Shown here: positions 1-6,380 of the stretch, piece by piece
Layout of the letters: the number at the start of each line of letters is the position of its first letter
Numbering within the stretch: the stretch's first letter is position 1
DNA from: GCA-2688265 sp964527395
Lineage (GTDB): Archaea > Nanobdellota > Nanobdellia > Woesearchaeales > GW2011-AR9
Assembly: GCA_964527395.1 (NCBI GenBank)
Contig: CAZGQD010000045.1
Span: 1-10,772, forward strand
Length of the DNA stretch: 10,772 bases
Direction: 5' to 3'
Notes under the pieces: model-generated
Seen by the model: the letters and a program-made list of their open reading frames with translations, nothing else
The model's database searches: none
What the model was told of the DNA's origin: nothing
Made by a program: the position numbers and the translations under genes

Positions 1-23
1 AATACTTCTCAAAAACAACAATT

Positions 24-31
24 CTTATAAA
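24..31 (+). promoter_or_regulatory. TATA box for the 136-aa gene
   Basis: CTTATAAA is centred about 26 nt before the ATG at 53, the spacing expected for a leaderless archaeal transcript. No Shine-Dalgarno sequence precedes the ATG. Confidence 0.6.
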
Positions 32-52
32 CTAAATAATAAACATTCTAAC

Positions 53-463
53 ATGCATGCATACAGTACTATTCCAAGAGGTCACAGAAGATTCACAGAT
101 GGTATGACTTTAGAAGGATCAGTTGGATTACATCTTAAATATGCTAGAATAGAAGATATAAAAGAAAGTGGTGTGAACGAATATGTTGTAGTTCTAAATC
201 AGGGGGATGGAGATCTTCTTGAGCACACTGTTGACCAAGAATCAATGGATCAATTGACTGCTGGAACTAGAAGTGGGAGTGTCGAAGAAGTTGTTGGAAA
301 ATGTCCGGTTGATGTTTTATATTCTGGCGGAGATGTTACTGCATTGAGTGCTCATCCACATATTTCTTATTGGAGTCATATAAACAATAAACCTTGGACT
401 GACGAAACACTTTTGACTGTAAATAGCATGAAACAACCAAGTATTATTTCCAACAATTATTAA
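53..463 (+). CDS. Hypothetical protein, 136 aa
   Basis: I do not recognise this protein. It is soluble, with no signal peptide, membrane segment or cysteine cluster; its only Cys is in VGKCPVDVLYSGG (about residues 81-93). The N-terminus is basic and aromatic (HAYSTIPRGHRRF). The middle alternates short beta-like segments (YVVVLNQGDGD) with acidic loops. The C-terminal third contains HPHISYWSHINNKPW, unusually rich in His, Trp and Asn, which could be a ligand or metal surface, but that is speculation. The ATG at 53 is favoured because a TATA box lies 26 nt upstream. The gene converges on the RNase P protein gene, 46 nt apart, so the two do not share a transcript. It uses more G than its neighbours, but not enough to argue for transfer. 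Confidence 0.7.
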   Translation: MHAYSTIPRGHRRFTDGMTLEGSVGLHLKYARIEDIKESGVNEYVVVLNQGDGDLLEHTVDQESMDQLTAGTRSGSVEEVVGKCPVDVLYSGGDVTALSAHPHISYWSHINNKPWTDETLLTVNSMKQPSIISNNY

Positions 464-509
464 TTCTCAAGAATATATTCATAATTTGATACTTATTAAA
501 CTAATGCTA

Positions 510-842
510 CTAAACTTTCTCCTTAGCCTTCTTAATAACGCCAGAAACAATTACACTTTTAACTTTCACAGAAACTCCTGCAACTTCCTTTATAAGTGAC
601 ATAGCTACTTTCAATTCATCAACATATTTGTGACCAACTTTCACAACAACTCTCTTACTTTTCTTGTTATACGTCTCCTTAAGTAGCATCACAGAACTAA
701 GAGCTCTACCCCAGATCCCAAAGAATCTATCAAAACCAGCTTCAATACTGGCAAATACATCTTTACCAATAAGTGCTTTTCCACTCTCAAATTCAAAAAC
801 TACATACCTTTTCTTAGGTTTAGCTGATGGTTTAACTTTCAT
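510..842 (-). CDS. rnp2: RNase P protein component 2 (Pop5/Rpp14 family)
   Basis: This is the archaeal Pop5 homologue, a subunit of RNase P, which removes 5' leaders from pre-tRNAs. In the family it pairs with Rpp30 to activate the catalytic RNA. Family features seen: an N-terminal KKRYVVFEFES strand, a GFDRFFGIWGRALSSVMLL helix-strand region, a basic NKKSKRVVVKVGHKYVDELKVAM section and a final VSVKVKSVIVSGVIKKAKEK strand. I place the start at the ATG at 842 (110 aa). An upstream in-frame GTG at 857 would add five residues, but TTTAATAA sits about 26 nt before the ATG, fitting a leaderless start, and family members also begin shortly before the KKRYVVFE strand. The gene is convergent with the 136-aa gene and downstream of the lipoprotein gene. 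No RNase P RNA was found in the window. Confidence 0.86.
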   Translation of the reverse strand: MKVKPSAKPKKRYVVFEFESGKALIGKDVFASIEAGFDRFFGIWGRALSSVMLLKETYNKKSKRVVVKVGHKYVDELKVAMSLIKEVAGVSVKVKSVIVSGVIKKAKEKV

Positions 843-863
843 AGTATCTAAAATCACTCATTT

Positions 864-873
864 CTTATTAAAT
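864..873 (-). promoter_or_regulatory. TATA box for rnp2
   Basis: ATTTAATAAG on the minus strand is centred about 26 nt before the ATG at 842. It favours that ATG over the upstream GTG at 857. Confidence 0.5.
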
Positions 874-890
874 CTAGCGTAAATAAATAC

Positions 891-904
891 AAAAAAGAAA
901 AAAA
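891..904 (-). terminator. Oligo-T terminator after the lipoprotein gene
   Basis: The minus strand reads TTTTTTTCTTTTTT just past the TAG at 911, the usual archaeal intrinsic terminator pattern of T-runs without a required hairpin. Confidence 0.55.
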
Positions 905-910
905 TATCAT

Positions 911-2272
911 CTAAGAACATTCAGAATTGCTTCCAGTACTTGGCCAATCTTCACTACATTCATAGATCTCATCTGATCGGACTGTATTTCCAGAATAGTA
1001 ACTTAATGTACTATCTGTTCCACACTTAAGGTCATACCCTCTATAGTTGTCACAAATAGAATTATCTTTAATTTTTATTGATTCAGATGTTTCAAGATAG
1101 ATTCCATCATTCCCATTACTATTAATCTCATTTCCTTGAATAGTAACACTTTCTGAAGATCTAACAACAATTCCATCGTCTCCAGCGTCAGAGTCACTAG
1201 TTGGTTCACCGTTGTCATTTATCAAATTAGACTTTATTTCAATATCATCTGAATTTACAAGCAAAATTCCATCTGCTTCATTTTCTGAAACATCGTTATA
1301 ATCAAAATAGTTTCTACCAATTACAGTAACATCCTCACTTTCATAACCACCTTTACTTAAATAAACCCCATATTCAGAATTTCCAGTAATTGTGTTGTAT
1401 AAAAAGTAACTATCTTGAAAATATTCTGCAAAGATGCCTCTTTCAAAGCCAGTTACAGTGCAACCTACAACTTGCACGCCATCAAGAACATTTGCCCAAT
1501 TATCATTAACGATAATCCCATATCCACTACCATCTCCTGAGATCACAACTCCTTCTGAACAATAAAGATTCACGCTACTAGTAATAATGGAAATACCATT
1601 ACCTTCACAACTTTCATACACAAAATAGTTCCCTGAACTATCAATTGTATCTCCGCAAGTCACTTCTGTAGGCAGATCAGAATCATCTGCTTCATAACAT
1701 CCTTTGTCAAGATCAATTATATCTTCAAACTCATCGTCTGCATATGTGTAAGATGAATGGAATGAGTAATCAGAATAACCTTCATCAGATTCAAACGCAA
1801 GCCATTTTCCTCCAACTGAACTACAACTTTCTGCAGAATCAGCAACAGATAAATCAACAACACAACCATCTTCATCCACAGAACCATCACAATTGTTATC
1901 AACAGAATCAGCACAAATCTCCTCAGCTCCAGGATACACAGTAGCATCTTCAGGTTCACAGTCTTCACTGTCTCTAGTTCCATCTCCATCAGAATCAACT
2001 CCTTCTGAATCTAATTTCTCTTTAATATTCTCTCTGATAAACTGTTCTTTACTAATCTCTTCTTGCTGACTTTGTCCAACATCAATCTCAATAGCTTCTT
2101 GTACACTCTCTGCAATCACGCTTGTATCAATACTAAAAGCTTCTCCAGCTATGTTTCCATCAATACCAAATGAAAAACCTTTATCACAACTGCCATAGTA
2201 AGCTAAAGCAATCAGTAAAACAGCAAGAAAAACACTAATTAATAATTTTTTATTCTTTTTATAACCAACCAT
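911..2272 (-). CDS. Secreted putative lipoprotein with MopE-type motif and beta-helix
   Basis: This 453-aa exported protein starts with a basic N-terminus (MVGYKKNKK) and hydrophobic core (LLISVFLAVLLIALAYY), ending at GSC with Cys29, a possible but imperfect lipobox. An acidic linker follows (40-92). Residues 93-137 match the MopE-type Cys/Asp motif: DSDGDGTRDSEDC, VYPGAEEIC, DNNCDGSVDEDGC. In that family these Asp-rich loops bind Ca2+ or other metals. From about 225 to 435 comes a right-handed parallel beta-helix of NosD/PbH1 style, with rungs such as DGIYLETSESIKIKDNSI and ADGILLVNSDDIEIKSNLI. Likely role: surface carbohydrate binding or cleavage, or adhesion; no catalytic residues are assignable. 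The longest open frame reaches back to 2476, but its first 68 residues overlap a better-supported gene on the other strand. TTTAAATTT lies 26 nt before the ATG at 2272, which settles the start. Confidence 0.82.
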   Translation of the reverse strand: MVGYKKNKKLLISVFLAVLLIALAYYGSCDKGFSFGIDGNIAGEAFSIDTSVIAESVQEAIEIDVGQSQQEEISKEQFIRENIKEKLDSEGVDSDGDGTRDSEDCEPEDATVYPGAEEICADSVDNNCDGSVDEDGCVVDLSVADSAESCSSVGGKWLAFESDEGYSDYSFHSSYTYADDEFEDIIDLDKGCYEADDSDLPTEVTCGDTIDSSGNYFVYESCEGNGISIITSSVNLYCSEGVVISGDGSGYGIIVNDNWANVLDGVQVVGCTVTGFERGIFAEYFQDSYFLYNTITGNSEYGVYLSKGGYESEDVTVIGRNYFDYNDVSENEADGILLVNSDDIEIKSNLINDNGEPTSDSDAGDDGIVVRSSESVTIQGNEINSNGNDGIYLETSESIKIKDNSICDNYRGYDLKCGTDSTLSYYSGNTVRSDEIYECSEDWPSTGSNSECS

Positions 2273-2293
2273 AAAGAAAACTAAGTTTAAACC

Positions 2294-2307
2294 AAATTTA
2301 AACCTTT
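2294..2307 (-). promoter_or_regulatory. BRE/TATA for the lipoprotein gene
   Basis: On the minus strand AAAGG (BRE-like) precedes TTTAAATTT, centred about 26 nt before the ATG at 2272. It is back-to-back with the promoter of the 35-aa gene, about 40 bp away. Confidence 0.65.
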
Positions 2308-2340
2308 CCTCTAACAAAAAAAATACAAACACAAAAGTTA

Positions 2341-2350
2341 CCTTTAAATA
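2341..2350 (+). promoter_or_regulatory. BRE/TATA for the 35-aa membrane protein gene
   Basis: CCTTTAAATA is centred about 26 nt before the ATG at 2373. This is near-ideal leaderless geometry and the main reason to believe that short frame is a gene. Confidence 0.65.
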
Positions 2351-2372
2351 CCCAAAACTCTTTCTATCAACT

Positions 2373-2480
2373 ATGAGTAGAGTAACAGCATACATAATAA
2401 CTGTAATTGTAGCATACATAGCAGTGATGGCACTTCTATATTGGTTAGACAAAAAGAAATTCATTGAACACAACAACTAA
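2373..2480 (+). CDS. Small single-pass membrane protein, 35 aa
   Basis: A 35-codon frame runs from ATG 2373 to TAA 2480. It has a short N-terminus with one Arg (MSR), one hydrophobic stretch of about 20 residues (VTAYIITVIVAYIAVMALLY, residues 4-23), then WLD and a charged tail (KKKFIEHNN). This fits a single-span protein with a positively charged cytoplasmic tail, so the N-terminus would face out. Support for it being real: a strong BRE/TATA exactly 26 nt upstream, clean membrane topology, and position in an otherwise unexplained 100-bp gap between the lipoprotein start and the next gene. It is divergent from the lipoprotein gene. I do not recognise a family. It could be a subunit of a membrane complex or a membrane stress peptide. 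Confidence 0.68.
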   Translation: MSRVTAYIITVIVAYIAVMALLYWLDKKKFIEHNN

Positions 2481-2568
2481 CTAATAAAAATATTCTCTAA
2501 TAATCAACAAAAAACTCACATATTCTATAAATCACAATCTTTTCCTAATCAATAGTAATAAAATAATC

Positions 2569-2584
2569 AAAAAAATAAAAAAAA
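2569..2584 (-). terminator. Oligo-T terminator after the repeat protein gene
   Basis: The minus strand carries two T-runs (8 and 7) separated by one A, about 14 nt past the TAG at 2598. The 117 bp between 2480 and 2598 hold nothing else that I can see. Confidence 0.6.
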
Positions 2585-2597
2585 CTCTAAAATTCTC

Positions 2598-4370
2598 CTA
2601 ACTTACTGCTTCATTTGTGTCCACAGGAGCTTCAGCGACAATTTCTTCTACCACTCCTTCCTCAACTGCTACTTCTTCAACAACTTCTATTTGACAGACA
2701 TTGTCACAACCATCTCCTAATAGTATGTCTCCATCATCACAGCTTTCTAACCCATTCACAATAGAATCTCCACAGAACTCACTAGCTTCACAGACAAATC
2801 CACTACAGATATTATCACAAGTCCCAACTCCATTATATCCATCAATGACACAATCTTGGCTATCACCAATTTCACAAGTTTCAGGTGAAACAAGTAGTTC
2901 ATCACCACAAACAATTGGGCATTGTCCAAGCGTATCTCCTTGTGCAAGAGCTTCTTTAACTTCTGTTATTAGAACAGTTTTAGTCACACCTGAACTCCCT
3001 TCAATGTCACAAATAGTTTCTTCATTAACACCAACTACCATAAATGCCCACCATGGTTTTGTTGTAGAGATAATTTCACCAGTTTGTGTATCAATTAGAG
3101 TTTCTAGATTTGCTTGTACATCAAACAAACCTAAAATCTTTCCTTCTTGTGTAGCTGTAGCAGAAAATACTGCTTTAGTCTCACTTTCACTAGTCACTTC
3201 TTTGATTTCAATAACAAGGTCATTTGTAGTTTGAAACACACCTAATGCAGTTTGCAAAGCTTCATCTGGAAAAATAAGAATGTTCTGTTCAGCTCCACTA
3301 GATAATTCAGCCTTTAGTACAGTACCAGATTCTTCACTTTCTGCCTTTATATCTAGTTTAGTTTCAATTTCAGCTCCTTTAACTTCAATTAAGTTACTAA
3401 ATTCTTGTTCTCCGTTTTCAAGTTCAGATTTGCTTTTAATTACAACCTCAACTCCGTCTGCTCCAGTATATTTTCTTTCAACAGTACTCTCCTCTTGGCC
3501 ATCTTTAGTCTCAGTTTTGGTTTTCACTACAGTTTTTGACCCATCAGCAGATACAGTCACTTCTTCAGTTTCAGTGGAACTTTCACCATCTTCTACTTCT
3601 GTTTTGGTTTTCGTTGTAGTTGTTGATCCATCTAAATTTGTAACAACTTCTTCATATGTAGTTTCTTCTTCACCTTCTTTAGTCTCAGTTTTAGTCTTCA
3701 CAACTGTTTTTGACCCATCGCTATCTTCAATAGTCTCTTCAACTTCAATTGTTTCTTCTCCCTCTTTAGTTTCTGTTTTTGTTACAACTACAACTTCGTT
3801 TCCATCAGAATCAACATAAGTTCTGGTCTCCTCAACAACTGTTTCATCTTCATTTACATCTGTTTTTGTAGTTACTGTCACTTCTCTTCCTTCTGAATCA
3901 ACAATAACTTCTGTTACTTCAGTTTCCTGTTCAACAGTCTCACTTACTTCTTCACTTTCATCATCGAACTCTTCATTTTCAGAATTATCATCGTCTGAGT
4001 CACTGCTCCCACTACTACTTCCTCCACTAGAACTTCTGCCTGAACTGGAATCGCTACTAGTTTGTTGTGCAGCAGACTCTGCATCACTTTCTGCCTGCTG
4101 TGAAGCAGATTCAGAATCGCTCTCTTCTTGTTGCCTAGCAGATTCTGCGTCGCTCTCTTCTTGTTGCCTAGCAGATTCTGCATCACTTTCAGCTTGACTA
4201 TTGTCACTAGAATCTCCGCTGTCTGAGGAACCACTGTCACTTCCTGAATCTCCAGAACCACTTGAGTCAGAAGAATCTCCGTCGTCATCATCATCTGCAA
4301 TCACTGACAAAGACATCACACTCAACACAAACATCATTATAATTAACAACCCATACATTTTTTTCATCAT
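2598..4370 (-). CDS. Secreted acidic tandem-repeat surface protein with Cys-rich C-terminus
   Basis: The product is about 590 aa. Numbered from the ATG at 4370: signal peptide (1-25, hydrophobic LLIIMMFVLSVMSLSV); a Ser/Asp/Gly-rich linker; four 11-residue repeats of ESDAESARQQE type (61-104); a second Ser/Asp stretch; six 29-residue repeats (158-330) with DSDGSKTVVKTKTETKEGEE core; a globular-looking segment (about 331-450) ending in KPWWAFMVVG; and a Cys-rich end (454-562). The last Cys unit, CGDSIVNGLESCDDGD with GDGCDNVCQ, matches the Myxococcus-type Cys-rich repeat (CGDGxxNGxExCDDGN). There is no C-terminal membrane anchor. The 29-residue units predict stacked beta-hairpins, so an extended stalk or adhesin is likely. 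GAGGTG lies 5 nt before the second ATG (4367), so translation may begin there. An in-frame extension to 4400 lacks support. Confidence 0.8.
   Translation of the reverse strand: MMKKMYGLLIIMMFVLSVMSLSVIADDDDDGDSSDSSGSGDSGSDSGSSDSGDSSDNSQAESDAESARQQEESDAESARQQEESDSESASQQAESDAESAAQQTSSDSSSGRSSSGGSSSGSSDSDDDNSENEEFDDESEEVSETVEQETEVTEVIVDSEGREVTVTTKTDVNEDETVVEETRTYVDSDGNEVVVVTKTETKEGEETIEVEETIEDSDGSKTVVKTKTETKEGEEETTYEEVVTNLDGSTTTTKTKTEVEDGESSTETEEVTVSADGSKTVVKTKTETKDGQEESTVERKYTGADGVEVVIKSKSELENGEQEFSNLIEVKGAEIETKLDIKAESEESGTVLKAELSSGAEQNILIFPDEALQTALGVFQTTNDLVIEIKEVTSESETKAVFSATATQEGKILGLFDVQANLETLIDTQTGEIISTTKPWWAFMVVGVNEETICDIEGSSGVTKTVLITEVKEALAQGDTLGQCPIVCGDELLVSPETCEIGDSQDCVIDGYNGVGTCDNICSGFVCEASEFCGDSIVNGLESCDDGDILLGDGCDNVCQIEVVEEVAVEEGVVEEIVAEAPVDTNEAVS
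3381..3899 (-). repeat. Six tandem 29-codon repeats
   Basis: Six in-frame copies span this stretch, five of exactly 29 residues and a last of 28. The shared core is DGSKTVVKTKTETK, an acidic Gly turn, then a Thr/Glu/Val strand. Copies 3 and 5 are closest; the outer copies are diverged, as expected if the array grew from the middle. Confidence 0.85.
4059..4190 (-). repeat. Four tandem 11-codon repeats
   Basis: Four 33-bp units encode ESDAESARQQE, ESDAESARQQE, ESDSESASQQA and ESDAESAAQQT. The first two are identical in protein. An 11-residue period is compatible with a hendecad coiled coil. Confidence 0.85.
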
Positions 4371-4372
4371 AA

Positions 4373-4378
4373 CACCTC
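4373..4378 (-). promoter_or_regulatory. Shine-Dalgarno of the repeat protein gene
   Basis: GAGGTG on the minus strand is 2 nt from the ATG at 4370 and 5 nt from the ATG at 4367. It rules out the upstream in-frame ATG at 4400 as the main start. Confidence 0.6.
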
Positions 4379-4412
4379 TAAATAATTTAATACAACACAA
4401 AGATATAATTTA

Positions 4413-4423
4413 GTATATAAAAG
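4413..4423 (-). promoter_or_regulatory. TATA box for the repeat protein gene
   Basis: CTTTTATATAC on the minus strand would start transcription near 4391, giving a leader of about 20 nt with the Shine-Dalgarno site in it. This differs from the mostly leaderless neighbours. Confidence 0.5.
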
Positions 4424-4444
4424 AAATGATTATGTAGCACTTGT

Positions 4445-5767
4445 TCAAGAAAGAACTTCAACCAATTCAACACTACTACAACGCTCACTTACATACTTTC
4501 TAGAAATCAATTTCCCAACAAATGCATCTAAATCACGAACCGCACGTTTCTTGACAGCATAAAGCTTCCCAGAATCTTCAAACACATTAGAATGCACTTT
4601 ACGAAAAGAATCACAAGCAGCATTCATAGTCACAGGAGGACCACTTATTTGATACTCCAAAGCAAGTTTCTTTTTTTTGACATAAAAATACATTAAAGCA
4701 GCACCTTCGCCAGGCCATTCCCACCCAGAAATTTTAGCATCTATTCCAAACAAGTCCAATTCCTTAGACACAAAATCAAATATTTTCAGCAATTGACAAC
4801 CAAGAACATCTCTTTTGCCAGTAAGTGCTTCAATAGACAAGACAACTAACTTCTTTTTCTTTTCAATTGCAAGCCCTTTAAGATAATCCAAACTAATCTT
4901 TTCAATCTCAAAAGCCAAAGCTGAGGCAGACTTCAAATATGCTTTAGCAGCAGATTTAAACTTTTTAACTTTCTCCAGCGAAAGCGCAGCAGCAGCATTC
5001 CTCCATTTGTCTACAGGATCAACAACTACAATTGGCGAGCACAATTTACTCACATCAATTTCAAAAGAAACATCCTTTCCCTTATGAAAAGAACTAGGAT
5101 CAACAACAGTCTTCTTAGCGTTAGGATCCACAGACATTTTCCATTTCAAGCTAGCTTCAAGTAATCCTCTAAATGACCCATAATAAATAGTCAAGATCTC
5201 CAAAACATATCCAGAGAACCCACCGATATAACTCTCAGCCCCATAGCATTTGCTAGCTTTAGCAAACTGTTTACTCAAACAGATCTGCTTTTTAAGCTTC
5301 TTATCAGCTACAGAGTTCACATAAGAAACGTGTAGTGGTGTTACATCTGTTATATTCACAGCTAACTCTGCACTTTCAACAGCTAGTATTGGTACAATCT
5401 CAAAATCAAACCCTAAATAAGACAACTGAAAATAATCTCTAGATCCATGGACTCGAGAAACAATAATCTTTTTCCCGAACAATCCATTTCCAAGCACTTT
5501 TTCAAGTATCTCAGAAAGCCCAGCAGACTCCTTTTTATATCTAGAATAATCAAAACGCACAAAAATATCAATATCAGTCTTCAGTCTTAGATTTGTTCCT
5601 TTCGCAAGCGACCCTCCAACAAAAACTTCTGCCAAAACCCCTGCCTTCTTCAACCCCTTAGAAACTTTAGAAACAACAGCTTCAGCAGCTTTCTCAATCT
5701 GAACTTGAGCCTCAAAACTAGGACAAACCTTAGCTAACACTTTCTTCTCAACTTTATCAAAGCCCAT
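4445..5767 (-). CDS. cca: CCA-adding enzyme, archaeal class I tRNA nucleotidyltransferase
   Basis: This enzyme adds or repairs the 3'-terminal CCA of tRNAs using CTP and ATP, without a nucleic acid template. The 440-aa length from ATG 5767 is normal for the archaeal class. The nucleotidyltransferase signature is at residues 51-67: GGS, then KTDIDIFVRF with metal-binding Asp65 and Asp67. The third carboxylate is Asp121 in GFDFEIVPIL. Downstream family blocks are present: HVSYVNS, LSKQFAKASKCYGAES, GGFSGYVLEILTIYYGSF, and VVDPVDKWRNAAAALS. The C-terminal third is the tRNA-binding part, with EWPGEGAALMYFY and KLISRKYVSERC. An in-frame GTG at 5791 would add eight residues; the ATG fits the family and a TATA element about 30 nt upstream. 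No defect is seen. Confidence 0.95.
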   Translation of the reverse strand: MGFDKVEKKVLAKVCPSFEAQVQIEKAAEAVVSKVSKGLKKAGVLAEVFVGGSLAKGTNLRLKTDIDIFVRFDYSRYKKESAGLSEILEKVLGNGLFGKKIIVSRVHGSRDYFQLSYLGFDFEIVPILAVESAELAVNITDVTPLHVSYVNSVADKKLKKQICLSKQFAKASKCYGAESYIGGFSGYVLEILTIYYGSFRGLLEASLKWKMSVDPNAKKTVVDPSSFHKGKDVSFEIDVSKLCSPIVVVDPVDKWRNAAAALSLEKVKKFKSAAKAYLKSASALAFEIEKISLDYLKGLAIEKKKKLVVLSIEALTGKRDVLGCQLLKIFDFVSKELDLFGIDAKISGWEWPGEGAALMYFYVKKKKLALEYQISGPPVTMNAACDSFRKVHSNVFEDSGKLYAVKKRAVRDLDAFVGKLISRKYVSERCSSVELVEVLS

Positions 5768-5792
5768 AACAAGAAACAAAAACTCTCCCACA

Positions 5793-5804
5793 CTTAAATA
5801 ATTT
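5793..5804 (-). promoter_or_regulatory. TATA box for cca
   Basis: AAATTATTTAAG on the minus strand is centred about 31 nt before the ATG at 5767, implying a leader of only a few nt. Confidence 0.5.
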
Positions 5805-5806
5805 CC

Positions 5807-5813
5807 TTATACA
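5807..5813 (+). promoter_or_regulatory. Possible TATA box for the structured RNA
   Basis: TTATACA on the plus strand is centred about 24 nt before 5834, where the 18-bp inverted repeat begins. The opposite strand has no AT-rich TATA-like element at the corresponding distance from the other end. Confidence 0.4.
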
Positions 5814-5833
5814 CAAGCAACAAATCCACATCA

Positions 5834-5973
5834 AAGAAAAGAGTTGTTATCCACCGACTGGCAATGTTATTCAAAGGATTTAAACTAACAACGAGCGCCC
5901 TAAGAGCTTTGCTCGCAGAGATAGTACGCGAAGTGGTCACGCCTGCACTAAGTCTGATAACAACTCTTTTCTT
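5834..5973 (+). ncRNA. Candidate structured RNA closed by 18-bp perfect helix
   Basis: The ends are perfect inverted complements: AAGAAAAGAGTTGTTATC (5834-5851) and GATAACAACTCTTTTCTT (5956-5973). Inside, 5891-5950 is 34/60 G+C, far above the AT-rich surroundings, typical of stable RNA in low-GC archaea. Visible inner pairings: CGAGC/GCTCG (5892-5896 with 5911-5915), or the rival GAGC(TTT)GCTC hairpin; GACT/AGTC continuing the terminal helix after bulges; GCAG/CTGC around a loop with AGTAC; and TGTTA/TAACA. No reading frame, tRNA T-arm, 5S loop C, RNase P core or SRP helix 8 motif is present. A plus-strand TATA at the right distance favours this orientation. Alternatives: a small inverted-repeat mobile element, or a regulatory leader (unlikely, since Zn-ribbon transcription starts later). 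The rest of the 5768-6055 gap holds only promoters. Confidence 0.55.
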
Positions 5974-6024
5974 GTATACAAAAAACCATTCTCCTCTAAC
6001 CTAGCTATCATAGCACCAAAAACG

Positions 6025-6032
6025 TTTTTATA
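6025..6032 (+). promoter_or_regulatory. TATA box for the zinc-ribbon gene
   Basis: TTTTTATA is centred about 27 nt before the ATG at 6056, consistent with a leaderless mRNA. Confidence 0.6.
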
Positions 6033-6055
6033 CTATTTATCAATAAATCTTCAGT

Positions 6056-6352
6056 ATGGCAAACCTTCAATCAAAAGTAACATGTTTCACTTGTGGTGAT
6101 TCTGTAATAAAATCTGAAACTGCAGTCGTAGAGCGTTATGGCATGGGCAAAGTCTTCGAATGCTATCCTTGCTTTAAGTCATCTAAAGGAACAACTTTAA
6201 GATCCATCTCAGAAAGCAGACAAAAGAACAAACAAGAATACTTTTGTGCAAAATGCAAATACAAATTTTCTAGTAGACGTGCAGAATGCCCATATTGTGG
6301 TAAGAGTGATAATTTGTCCTTAACCCAAGTAAGCACAAATGATTTGTTATAG
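6056..6352 (+). CDS. Small double zinc-ribbon protein, 98 aa
   Basis: There are four CxxC pairs: C10-C13 (CFTC), C36-C39 (CYPC), C64-C67 (CAKC) and C78-C81 (CPYC), forming two four-Cys zinc sites. The first ribbon surrounds a basic segment (VVERYGMGKVFE). A charged linker with SESRQKNKQ joins it to the second, classic ribbon, YFCAKCKYKFSSRRAECPYCGKSDNL. Such small ribbons in archaea usually act in nucleic-acid or ribosome-related roles or as protein-interaction modules; the sequence does not say which. No membrane segment is present. It has its own promoter. Its 3' end is followed within 30 bp by the 30-bp repeat array. Confidence 0.85.
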   Translation: MANLQSKVTCFTCGDSVIKSETAVVERYGMGKVFECYPCFKSSKGTTLRSISESRQKNKQEYFCAKCKYKFSSRRAECPYCGKSDNLSLTQVSTNDLL

Positions 6353-6380
6353 GCTTAGCTTCTTTTCAATTTAAAGGCCA

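Noticed and set aside
2273..2476. N-terminal extension of the lipoprotein frame by 68 residues
   Set aside because: It overlaps the promoted 35-aa gene on the opposite strand, would place the signal peptide inside the protein, and has no promoter at the right distance, whereas ATG 2272 has one.
2701..3819. Plus-strand frames of 177 and 179 codons opposite the repeat protein
   Set aside because: They are antisense shadows: their Ser/Thr-rich products mirror the Glu/Thr/Asp codons of the real gene.
5834..5973. tRNA, split tRNA or permuted tRNA
   Set aside because: GCGAAGTGGTCACGC resembles a D-arm, but no T-arm, no acceptable anticodon stem and no bulge-helix-bulge with proper geometry could be assembled.
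5834..5973. 5S rRNA or RNase P RNA
   Set aside because: Size and closing helix fit 5S, but the conserved loop C (CCGAAC) is absent; the RNase P core (GGAAAGUCC and its partner) is also absent.
5834..5973. Integron attC site
   Set aside because: The arms lack the RYYYAAC/GTTRRRY orientation, and the neighbouring genes are not a co-oriented cassette array.
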